From contig JBKPDO010000386.1 in the NCBI GenBank assembly GCA_046727955.1, positions 1 through 12,461 on the forward strand: a stretch of DNA of 12,461 nucleotides. The letters run 5' to 3'. Positions 7,465 to 12,461 of the stretch are shown piece by piece. Origin of the DNA: DASVXQ01 sp046727955 (lineage in GTDB: Bacteria > Actinomycetota > CALGFH01). The number at the start of each line of letters is the position of its first letter. Position 1 is the first letter of the stretch. Below the pieces are notes generated by a model. That model was not told the DNA's origin. It was given only the letters and a program-made list of their open reading frames with translations, and ran no database searches. The position numbers were made by a program, and so were the translations under genes.

Positions 7465-8099
7465 GCCGGCTCCTGCCTCGGCCCGCGCGCCCGGGCCGCC
7501 GCCGCGGCCTTGACGCGCGCCACCGTGATCGGTGACATCTCGGCCAGCTCCAGCCCACGCCGGTCCGCCAGCTCCTGCGGTCGCTGGAGCTGCTTCAGCC
7601 CGGCCACGGTGGCGTGCACGATGTTGATCGGGTTGGAGGAGCCCAGCGACTTGGACAGCACGTCCGACACGCCGGCCGCCTCCAGCACGGCGCGCACCGG
7701 GCCGCCGGCGATCACGCCGGTACCCGGTGAGGCCGGCTTGAGCAGGACCTTGGCCGCGGCGTCCTGGCCGAGCACCTCGTGCGGGATGGTGCTGCCGATC
7801 ATCGGGACCTGGAAGAAGCTCTTCTTGGCGACCTCGACGCCCTTCTGGATCGCCGACGGCACCTCGCGGGCCTTGCCGTAGCCGACCCCCACCCGGCCGT
7901 TGCCGTCGCCGACCACGACCAGCGCGGTGAAGGAGAAGCGCCGGCCGCCCTTCACCACCTTGGCCACGCGGTTGATCGCGACGACCCGCTCCTCGAATTG
8001 TGACTTCGGGGCATCATCCCGGCCCGGGCCACCGCGGTCGTCACGGGGCGGCCGGTTGCCCTGTCCACCGGGTCCCCGGCGAGCGGGGGCTGCTGCCAT
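7461..8099 (-). CDS. rpsE: 30S ribosomal protein S5
   Basis: S5 lies near the mRNA entry channel and affects decoding accuracy. The 212-residue product has a Gly/Arg/Pro-rich N-terminal extension (about 1-33), then the double-stranded-RNA-binding-like domain with VVAINRVAKVVKGGRRFSF and the family signature ALVVVGDGNGRVGVGYGKA. A C-terminal domain follows with GTGVIAGGPVRAVLEAAGV and SSNPINIVHATVAGL. The ATG at 8099 has AGGAGG 8 nt upstream. An in-frame TTG at 8126 would add nine residues and overlap the rplR stop, but it is less likely. Confidence 0.97.
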   Translation of the reverse strand: MAAAPARRGPGGQGNRPPRDDRGGPGRDDAPKSQFEERVVAINRVAKVVKGGRRFSFTALVVVGDGNGRVGVGYGKAREVPSAIQKGVEVAKKSFFQVPMIGSTIPHEVLGQDAAAKVLLKPASPGTGVIAGGPVRAVLEAAGVSDVLSKSLGSSNPINIVHATVAGLKQLQRPQELADRRGLELAEMSPITVARVKAAAAARARGPRQEPA

Positions 8100-8122
8100 C
8101 GAGTTGCCTCCTCGTCTCCTGT

Positions 8123-8476
8123 TCAAAAGTCCAGCCCGCCTTCACGGGCGGCCTCGGCCAGCGCCTGCACGCGGCCGTGGTACTGGTAGCCGCCGCGGTC
8201 GAAGACGGCCGCGGACACGCCTGCTTGCTTCGCCCGGCGGGCCAGCTCGGCGCCGACGCGCCTGGCGTCGTCGCGCTTGGCGCCCTCACCGGGCACCGCC
8301 ACCGAGGTGGCCGCCGCCACGGTGCGGCCGGCGACGTCGTCGATGAGCTGGGCGTAGATGTGTCGGTTGGAGCGGAACACGGCCAGCCTCGGCCGCTCCG
8401 ACGTCCCAACCACGCGGCGCCGGACGCGGCGGTGGCGCCGCAGGCGCGCCTCGCGCTTCGCCCGTGCGATATCCAT
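8123..8476 (-). CDS. rplR: 50S ribosomal protein L18
   Basis: L18 binds 5S rRNA together with L5 and L25 in the central protuberance. From the ATG at 8476 the product is 117 residues, the normal family length, starting MDIARAKREARLRRHRRVRR. It continues through RPRLAVFRSNRHIYAQLIDD, AAATSV and VFDRGGYQYHGRVQALAEAAREGGLDF, the usual C-terminal signature. GGAGGAG lies 9 nt before this ATG. An in-frame TTG at 8545 would add 23 residues without family similarity and is rejected. The 83-bp gap to rplF contains a perfect inverted repeat. Confidence 0.98.
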   Translation of the reverse strand: MDIARAKREARLRRHRRVRRRVVGTSERPRLAVFRSNRHIYAQLIDDVAGRTVAAATSVAVPGEGAKRDDARRVGAELARRAKQAGVSAAVFDRGGYQYHGRVQALAEAAREGGLDF

Positions 8477-8538
8477 CAGGTGCTTCTCCTCCGGACCTCG
8501 GTTCTGTTGTCCATATGTGGAATTCTCTTTCTCCCATA

Positions 8539-8571
8539 ACCGCAAAATAGCACTTCGTGCTATTTTGCGGT
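8539..8571 (-). other. Perfect 15-bp AT-rich inverted repeat overlapping the rplF stop codon
   Basis: ACCGCAAAATAGCAC (8539-8553) and GTGCTATTTTGCGGT (8557-8571) are exact inverted copies around a 3-nt centre. On the transcript the 5' arm encodes the last codons of rplF (ACC GCA AAA TAG), so the stop codon sits in the stem. The AT-rich arms stand out against the GC-rich surroundings. What follows in the transcription direction is purine-rich (ATGGGAGAAAGAG), not a T-run, so it is not a classical terminator. A role in coupling or limiting rplR translation, or in transcript stability, is possible. Confidence 0.9.
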
Positions 8572-9096
8572 CTTTCCGGCCTTACGGCGGACCACCTCGC
8601 CGGCGTAGCGGATGCCCTTGCCCTTGTACGGGTCGGGACGCCGCAGCCGGCGGATATCGGCCGCCACCTGGCCGACCCGCTGCTTGTCGATGCCCTTGAC
8701 CGAGAAGCGGGTCGGCGTGGCGACCTCGAAGGAGATACCCTCCGGCGCCTTGACCGGAACCTGGTGCGAGTAGCCGAGGCTGAACACCAGGTCGCTGCCC
8801 TGCGCCTGGACACGGTAGCCCACGCCCTGGATCTCGAGCCGCTTCTCGAAGCCATTGGTGACGCCCTCGACCATGTTGGCCAGCAGCGAGCGGGTGAGCC
8901 CGTGCAGGGCGCGGTTCACGCGCTCGTCGTCGGGGCGCTTGACCTGGACGACGTCGTCCTCCCGCTCGACCCTGATCGGCCGGGGCACCTGCTGGCTCAG
9001 GGTCCCTCTGGGCCCGGTCACGGTGACGGTGTCGCCCCGCAGGGCGAGCTCGACGCCCGCGGGGAGCTGGATGGGGAGGTTGCCGATGCGTGACAC
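8560..9096 (-). CDS. rplF: 50S ribosomal protein L6
   Basis: L6 lies at the base of the L7/L12 stalk near the factor-binding site. The 178-residue product has the two tandem L6 domains (about 1-82 and 83-178) and starts SRIGNLPIQLPAGVELAL. The second domain ends with the family signature RRPDPYKGKGIRYAGE followed by VVRRKAGKTAK. The start is GTG at 9096 with a strong GGAGGAGGAG upstream; no ATG gives the family N-terminus. It begins 15 bp after rpsH. Its stop codon is buried in a perfect hairpin. Confidence 0.98.
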   Translation of the reverse strand: MSRIGNLPIQLPAGVELALRGDTVTVTGPRGTLSQQVPRPIRVEREDDVVQVKRPDDERVNRALHGLTRSLLANMVEGVTNGFEKRLEIQGVGYRVQAQGSDLVFSLGYSHQVPVKAPEGISFEVATPTRFSVKGIDKQRVGQVAADIRRLRRPDPYKGKGIRYAGEVVRRKAGKTAK

Positions 9097-9111
9097 GTTG
9101 CTCCTCCTCCC

Positions 9112-9510
9112 TTACCAGACGTAGGCCAGGACCTCGCCGCCGATGCCGGCCCGGTGGGCGGCACGGTCGGTCAGCAGGCCAGTGGAGGTCGAGATGATCG
9201 CGATGCCGAGGCCGCCGAGCACGCGCGGCAGGGCCTCCTTTTTGGCGTAGACGCGCAGGCCGGGCTTGGAGATGCGGCGCACGCCGCTGATGGTCTTCTC
9301 ACGGTTCGGGCCGTACTTGAGGTCGATCCGCAGCACTTTGCCGACCTCTCCGTCCTCGACGGCGTAGTCGGTGACGTAGCCCTCCTGCTTGAGGACCTTG
9401 GCGATCTCTACCTTGATCTTCGAGCTGGGCATGACGATCTGCTCGTGGTAGGCGGCGTTGCCGTTGCGCAGCCGGGTGAGCATGTCGGCGATCGGGTCAG
9501 TCATGGTCAT
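9112..9510 (-). CDS. rpsH: 30S ribosomal protein S8
   Basis: S8 binds the central domain of 16S rRNA and in E. coli is the translational repressor of the spc operon by binding mRNA near the rplE start. The 132-residue product starts MTMTDPIADMLTRLRNGNAA and ends with the signature GIAIISTSTGLLTDRAAHRA then GIGGEVLAYVW. Two ATGs are available, at 9510 and 9504; AGGAGG spacing favours 9510. It lies 13 bp after rpsN and 15 bp before rplF. I saw no obvious copy of the S8 target structure upstream of rplE, but this was not tested by folding. Confidence 0.98.
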   Translation of the reverse strand: MTMTDPIADMLTRLRNGNAAYHEQIVMPSSKIKVEIAKVLKQEGYVTDYAVEDGEVGKVLRIDLKYGPNREKTISGVRRISKPGLRVYAKKEALPRVLGGLGIAIISTSTGLLTDRAAHRAGIGGEVLAYVW

Positions 9511-9523
9511 CGTCCGACACCTC

Positions 9524-9709
9524 CTACCAGCTCGACTTGGTCACGCCCGGCAGCTCGCCGGAGTGGGCGAGCTCCCGCACGCAGATGCGGCACAGGCCGA
9601 ACTTGCGCAGGACGGCGCGCGGCCGCCCGCAGCGCTGGCAGCGCGTGTAGGCCTGCACCTTGAACTTCGGGGGGCGCTTCGCCTTGGCGATCAGCGACTT
9701 CTTGGCCAT
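9524..9709 (-). CDS. rpsN: 30S ribosomal protein S14 type Z (zinc-binding, short form)
   Basis: The 61-residue protein is the short zinc-binding S14 (type Z), not the roughly 100-residue zinc-free form. The ligands are Cys24, Cys27, Cys40 and Cys43 in YTRCQRCGRPRAVLRKFGLC. It begins MAKKSLIAKAKRPPKFKVQ and ends ELPGVTKSSW, both characteristic. The ATG at 9709 is preceded by GAGGAGGT. It follows rplE after 168 bp, a gap occupied partly by repeat R4, whereas rpsH follows closely (13 bp). Confidence 0.98.
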   Translation of the reverse strand: MAKKSLIAKAKRPPKFKVQAYTRCQRCGRPRAVLRKFGLCRICVRELAHSGELPGVTKSSW

Positions 9710-9814
9710 ATAGCTGTCGTTACCTCCTCGGCCCCGCCGGTTCGCGGACCTCTCGCCGCGCCTGCCGGGAGCCGTCGTAAGCGGTCAGATCCCCCGCGTT
9801 CCGAGCTGGCCGGG

Positions 9815-9857
9815 CGTTGGGGGGCCGTGGGGGGAGCGAGCTCCCCCCACATGGATC
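9815..9857 (-). repeat. Palindromic repeat copy R4, truncated (rplE-rpsN gap)
   Basis: Same sense as the genes. It has the flank GATCCATGT, the core with 11-bp arms GTGGGGGGAGC (9827-9837) and GCTCCCCCCAC (9840-9850), and the adjoining CGGCCCCCCAA, but the tail AGAGCGCCTGTGCCA is replaced by unrelated sequence. Bases 9817-9857 are identical to 1711-1751 of copy R2. It lies about 20 bp after the rplE stop. There is no T-run. Confidence 0.85.
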
Positions 9858-9877
9858 GGGCCTGTCGGCGCGGCTCA

Positions 9878-10462
9878 TCACTGGCTCCTGAACGGAAAGC
9901 CGAGCGCGCTCAAGAGCGCGCGGCCGGCCTCGTCAGACTCGGCGGTGGTCACCAGGGTGATGTCCATGCCGCGGACCTTCTCGATCGAGTCGTAGTCGAC
10001 CTCGGGGAAGACCAGCTGCTCGGTCAGCCCGAGGGTGTAGTTGCCGTGCCCGTCGAAGCCCTTGGGCGCCAGCCCGCGGAAATCGCGGATGCGGGGCAGA
10101 GCGACCGACAGCAGCCGGTCGAGGAACTCCCACATACGGTCGCCACGCAGGGTGACCTTGGCCCCGATCGACTGGCCCTCGCGCACCTTGAACCCCGCGA
10201 TCGACCGCTTGGCCTTGGTGACCAGCGGTTTCTGGCCGGTGATAGAGGTCAGGTCACGCAGGGCGCCGTCGAGCTGCCGAGACTCCCGGATGGCGTCCCC
10301 GACCCCCATGTTGACCACGATCTTCACGGGCCGGGGCACCTGCATGATGTTCTGGAGCCCAAGCTCCTGCCTGAGCCGCCCGCGCAGCTCGGTGTTGTAG
10401 CTCACCTTGAGCCGCGGGGGCGGGATCTCAGTTGTCGAGGTTGCCGTCGCCGTCTTCGCCAT
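9878..10462 (-). CDS. rplE: 50S ribosomal protein L5
   Basis: L5 carries 5S rRNA into the central protuberance and contacts P-site tRNA. From the ATG at 10462 the product is 194 residues, close to the family norm of about 180, with a short Thr/Ala N-terminal extension. Recognisable segments are LGLQNIMQVPRPVKIVVNMG, TGQKPLVTKAKRSIAGFKVR, LRGDRMWEFLDRLLSVALPR and FPEVDYDSIEKVRGMDIT. AGAGGG and AGGAG precede the ATG, 13 bp after rplX. The upstream in-frame extension to 10633 overlaps rplX and is rejected. It ends in two tandem TGA codons (9878 and 9875). Confidence 0.98.
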   Translation of the reverse strand: MAKTATATSTTEIPPPRLKVSYNTELRGRLRQELGLQNIMQVPRPVKIVVNMGVGDAIRESRQLDGALRDLTSITGQKPLVTKAKRSIAGFKVREGQSIGAKVTLRGDRMWEFLDRLLSVALPRIRDFRGLAPKGFDGHGNYTLGLTEQLVFPEVDYDSIEKVRGMDITLVTTAESDEAGRALLSALGFPFRSQ

Positions 10463-10475
10463 TCTCCTGGTCCCT

Positions 10476-10790
10476 CTAGAGCTTCGCGCCGCACTTGGCG
10501 CACACGCGGAGCTTGTTGCCTTCCTCCTCGCGGTGGGCCACTCGCGTCGGCTTGCCGCAGCCGGGGCAGACGAGCTGGACGTTCGAGGCGTCCAGCCATG
10601 CCTCCTTCTCGGTGATGCCGCCGGTCTGGCCACCGCGCTGGGTTGGCCGGATCTTCTCGTGCCGCTTCACGCGGTTGACGCCCTCGACCAGCACCCTGTT
10701 CTTCTGCGGGTCGACCTTGAGGACACGACCGGTGGCGGTGATGTCCTTGCCGGTCATGACCATGACCCTGTCGTCCTTACGGATCTTCAT
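10476..10790 (-). CDS. rplX: 50S ribosomal protein L24 with C-terminal zinc-ribbon cysteines
   Basis: L24 starts large-subunit assembly by binding the 5' end of 23S rRNA. The 104-residue product starts MKIRKDDRVMVMTGKD with a KOW motif (about 3-30: GKDITATGRVLKVDPQKNRV), then VEGVNRVKRHEKIRP and GGITEKEAWLDASNVQL. The C-terminal part has CPGC (75-78) and CAKC (97-100), a pair of CxxC motifs likely to bind zinc, as in a subset of bacterial L24s. The ATG at 10790 follows AGAGGG. The 132-bp gap upstream (to rplN) contains competing hairpins. Confidence 0.97.
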   Translation of the reverse strand: MKIRKDDRVMVMTGKDITATGRVLKVDPQKNRVLVEGVNRVKRHEKIRPTQRGGQTGGITEKEAWLDASNVQLVCPGCGKPTRVAHREEEGNKLRVCAKCGAKL

Positions 10791-10832
10791 TGCGTAACAC
10801 CCTCTTGGTGGTCAGGGCGGTGATCTACCCAT

Positions 10833-10871
10833 CGGGGGGCTGCGCCTCCGGCTCCGCCCCCGAGCCCCCCA
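10833..10871 (-). other. GC-rich hairpin with competing arms in rplN-rplX gap
   Basis: GGGGGGCT (10834-10841) pairs with AGCCCCCC (10863-10870), 8 bp. The same left arm with C10833 can instead pair with GCCCCCG at 10856-10862, so two structures compete. It is followed at 10871-10892 by a second GC-rich stretch built from repeated CGCTCCG units. It lies in a 132-bp spacer. No T-run follows. It lacks the R1-R4 flanks. Confidence 0.55.
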
Positions 10872-10922
10872 GCGCTCCGCTTCGCTCCGCGGAACTGGCC
10901 TCGCCCTTGGAGTGCAGGTTCA

Positions 10923-11291
10923 CTACAGTACCTCCGGGGCAAGGCTGATGATCTTCATGAAGCGCTTGTCCCGTAGCTCGCGGCCGACCGGCCCGAAGAT
11001 CCGCGTGCCACGCGGATTCTGCTGGTCGGTGAGGATCACGGCCGCGTTCTCGTCGAAGCGGATGTAGGAGCCGTCGGGCCGGCGCTTCTGCTTCTTGGTC
11101 CGGACGATGACCGCCTTGACCACTTCACCTTCTTTGACCGCGCCGCCGGGGATGGCGTCCTTCACCGTGGCGACGATGATGTCGCCGATGGAGGCGTAGC
11201 GCCGTCCGGAGCCGCCGAGCACGCGGATGCAGAGGATCTCCTTGGCACCGGTGTTGTCGGCGACCCTGAGTCGCGACTCCTGCTGAATCAT
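10923..11291 (-). CDS. rplN: 50S ribosomal protein L14
   Basis: L14 lies at the subunit interface and forms an intersubunit bridge. The 122-residue product has the usual length and starts MIQQESRLRVADNTGAKEIL. It continues with CIRVLGGSGRRYASIGDIIV, the signature GGAVKEGEVVKAVIVRTKK, and PDGSYIRFDENAAVILTDQQ. The ATG at 11291 directly abuts the rpsQ TAG (TAGATG), so translation is probably coupled. In contrast, 132 bp separate it from rplX. Confidence 0.99.
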   Translation of the reverse strand: MIQQESRLRVADNTGAKEILCIRVLGGSGRRYASIGDIIVATVKDAIPGGAVKEGEVVKAVIVRTKKQKRRPDGSYIRFDENAAVILTDQQNPRGTRIFGPVGRELRDKRFMKIISLAPEVL

Positions 11292-11582
11292 CTACTCGGC
11301 CCTCTGCACGATCTCGGCCACCCGCCAGCGCTTGGTCGCCGACAGGGGACGGGTCTCGAACAGGCGGACGAGGTCGCCGACGCCGCACTCGTTGCGCTCG
11401 TCGTGGGCCTTGAGCTTGGCCGTCCGCCGGATCGTCTTGCCGTACAGGCGGTGCTGGCGCAGGTCCTCGACCTCCACCACCACCGTCTTGTCCATCTTGT
11501 TGGAGACGACCACGCCGACCCGCGTCTTGCGCTTGCCGCGCGCCCTGGAGGGCGCAGTGGTCGCCGCTTCCTGGTCCGCCAT
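11292..11582 (-). CDS. rpsQ: 30S ribosomal protein S17
   Basis: S17 is a primary 16S rRNA-binding OB-fold protein. The 96-residue product has a 15-20 residue N-terminal extension (MADQEAATTAPSRARGKRK) common in Actinomycetota, then TRVGVVVSNKMDKTVVVEVE, LYGKTIRRTAKLKAHDE and the signature GDLVRLFETRPLSATKRWRV. The ATG at 11582 is preceded by GGAAGGAAG. It lies 24 bp after rpmC, and its stop abuts the rplN start. Confidence 0.98.
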   Translation of the reverse strand: MADQEAATTAPSRARGKRKTRVGVVVSNKMDKTVVVEVEDLRQHRLYGKTIRRTAKLKAHDERNECGVGDLVRLFETRPLSATKRWRVAEIVQRAE

Positions 11583-11606
11583 TCGTTGCTTCCTTCCTGT
11601 TCCTGA

Positions 11607-11870
11607 CTAGGCTCCCGCCCGCCGGCCGAGCCGGCGCCGGGCCGGGGCCCGCACGGCCACGGTGGCCGGCAGCTCCTCCCCGGCCAGCTCGCGCTGGCGC
11701 ATGACTGTGAGGATGCGAGCGATGTCCTTGCGCACCTCGCGCAGCCGGTGCGGGTTGTCGAGCTGGCCGGTGACGTTCTGGAAGCGCAGGTTGAACAGCT
11801 CTTCTTTGGCCTCGGTCAGCTTCGCGGCCAGCTCGTCGGCGTCCAGTTCGACCAGTTCCTTCACCTTCAT
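11607..11870 (-). CDS. rpmC: 50S ribosomal protein L29
   Basis: L29 is a two-helix protein at the peptide exit, part of the docking site for nascent-chain factors. The core (about 1-65) shows ELVELDADELAAKLTEAKEE, LFNLRFQNVTGQL and NPHRLREVRKDIARILTVMR. A C-terminal extension of about 22 residues rich in Ala and Arg (APARRRLGRRAGA) makes it 87 residues, longer than the E. coli 63. The ATG at 11870 lies 4 bp after the rplP stop, with GGAG inside the end of rplP. Confidence 0.97.
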   Translation of the reverse strand: MKVKELVELDADELAAKLTEAKEELFNLRFQNVTGQLDNPHRLREVRKDIARILTVMRQRELAGEELPATVAVRAPARRRLGRRAGA

Positions 11871-11874
11871 GGCA

Positions 11875-12294
11875 TCACGACTCCGCGTCCGCGCGCTTCA
11901 CGAACTTGCACTTCACCGGCAGCTTGTTGGCGGCCAGGCGCATGGCCTCCTGCGCCGTCGCCTCGGGCACGCCGGAAAGCTCGAACATCACCCGGCCGGG
12001 CTTGACCACGGCCACCCACCACTCTGGCGAGCCCTTGCCCGAGCCCATGCGGGTCTCGGCGGGCTTCTTGGTGACGGGCCGGTCCGGGAAGACGTTGATC
12101 CAGACCTTGCCGCCACGGCGGATGTAACGGGTCATGGCGACGCGAGCGGCCTCGATCTGCCGGTTGGTGACCCAGGCCGGCTCCAGCGCCTGCAGCCCGT
12201 AGTCGCCGAAGGCGACGGTGGTGCCGCCCTTGGCCATGCCGCGGCGCGGCGGGCGGTGCTGCTTGCGGTGCTTTACACGCTTCGGGGTGAGCAT
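11875..12294 (-). CDS. rplP: 50S ribosomal protein L16
   Basis: L16 organises the A-site region of the large subunit. The 139-residue product has the standard length and starts MLTPKRVKHRKQHRPPRRG. It carries the L16 signatures GDYGLQALEPAWVTNRQIEA and RMGSGKGSPEWWVAVVKPGR, and ends in KLPVKCKFVKRADAES. The ATG at 12294 is 6 bp after the rpsC stop, with GAGGAGAG inside the end of rpsC as ribosome binding site. rpmC follows 4 bp later. Confidence 0.99.
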   Translation of the reverse strand: MLTPKRVKHRKQHRPPRRGMAKGGTTVAFGDYGLQALEPAWVTNRQIEAARVAMTRYIRRGGKVWINVFPDRPVTKKPAETRMGSGKGSPEWWVAVVKPGRVMFELSGVPEATAQEAMRLAANKLPVKCKFVKRADAES

Positions 12295-12300
12295 CTGTCG

Positions 12301-12461
12301 CTAACTCTCCTCGCTAACCTCGGGGCGCGCCTGCTCGGGGCTGGCCTCGGCGCGCTCCTGCGCCTCGCTCGCGCCCCCTGACCTGGCCGGCCTGGCCCGC
12401 CTCGAGCCCTGCCCGCCCTGCCCGCGGCCGCCCTCGGCGCCGTTGCCGCCGCCACCACGGC
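12301..12461 (-). CDS. rpsC: 30S ribosomal protein S3, C-terminal tail only (5' part outside window)
   Basis: An open frame enters from the right edge and stops at TAG (12303-12301). It encodes 53 residues: a Gly/Asn/Arg-rich stretch, then SRRARPARSGGASEAQERAE and an acidic end PEQARPEVSEES. No conserved domain is visible. The identification rests on position directly before rplP and on the Gly-rich, then charged, tail common in actinobacterial S3. The KH and S3 C-terminal domains would lie beyond the window. Confidence 0.85.
   Translation of the reverse strand, partial: RGGGGNGAEGGRGQGGQGSRRARPARSGGASEAQERAEASPEQARPEVSEES

Noticed and set aside
8477..8545. TTG start for rplR at 8545
   Set aside because: The start lies inside the inverted repeat and adds 23 residues without L18 similarity; the ATG at 8476 has a good GGAGGAG site.
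10463..10633. Upstream in-frame extension of rplE
   Set aside because: It overlaps rplX in another frame and has no family similarity; the ATG at 10462 has a ribosome binding site.

Overview
This window is the 3' two-thirds of the conserved ribosomal-protein supercluster (S10 tail, spc and alpha operons) of a high-GC bacterium. All 24 genes lie on the minus strand, so transcription runs from high to low coordinates: 'rpsC-rplP-rpmC-rpsQ-rplN-rplX-rplE-rpsN-rpsH-rplF-rplR-rpsE-rpmD-rplO-secY-adk-map-infA-rpmJ-rpsM-rpsK-rpsD-rpoA-rplQ'. The two end genes are cut by the window edges: rpsC shows only its C-terminal tail, and rplQ lacks its C-terminal end. The order with adk-map after secY and rpsD between rpsK and rpoA, the strong GC bias, the L17 N-terminus (MPTPTKGPRLGGSP...), the short adenylate kinase LID, and the low-complexity basic/acidic tails on S3 and L17 all point to Actinomycetota. 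I cannot place it more finely from sequence alone.

Region by region: 12461-9112 holds the end of the S10 operon and the first half of spc (S3 tail, L16, L29, S17, L14, L24, L5, S14, S8). 9096-6845 holds L6, L18, S5, L30 and L15. 6830-4047 holds the membrane translocon SecY, adenylate kinase and methionine aminopeptidase. 3871-1 holds IF-1, L36, S13, S11, S4, RNA polymerase alpha and L17. Together the genes couple ribosome assembly, initiation, nascent-chain processing (Map), secretion (SecY) and transcription (RpoA) in one expression unit. Every gene looks intact, with no frameshift or missing key residue.

The unusual part is the spacers. Gene junctions fall into two classes: tight ones (4-nt overlaps up to about 26 bp) and nine long ones (80-230 bp). 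Eight of the long gaps carry a strong GC-rich hairpin or an AT-rich perfect inverted repeat; the ninth (map-infA) holds a weak hairpin and a possible promoter. Four of them (rpoA-rplQ, rpsD-rpoA, rpsK-rpsD, rplE-rpsN) contain copies of one recognisable repeat family: a G6/C6 palindromic core next to an ATCCATGT flank, with an optional second palindromic module and a conserved tail reading CCAAGAGCGCCTGTGCCA. Copies occur in both orientations relative to transcription, and two copies 8.1 kb apart are identical over 41 bp. No transposase, CRISPR array, tRNA or rRNA gene is present. The repeat family is the best candidate here for something undescribed; the coding content is ordinary housekeeping.
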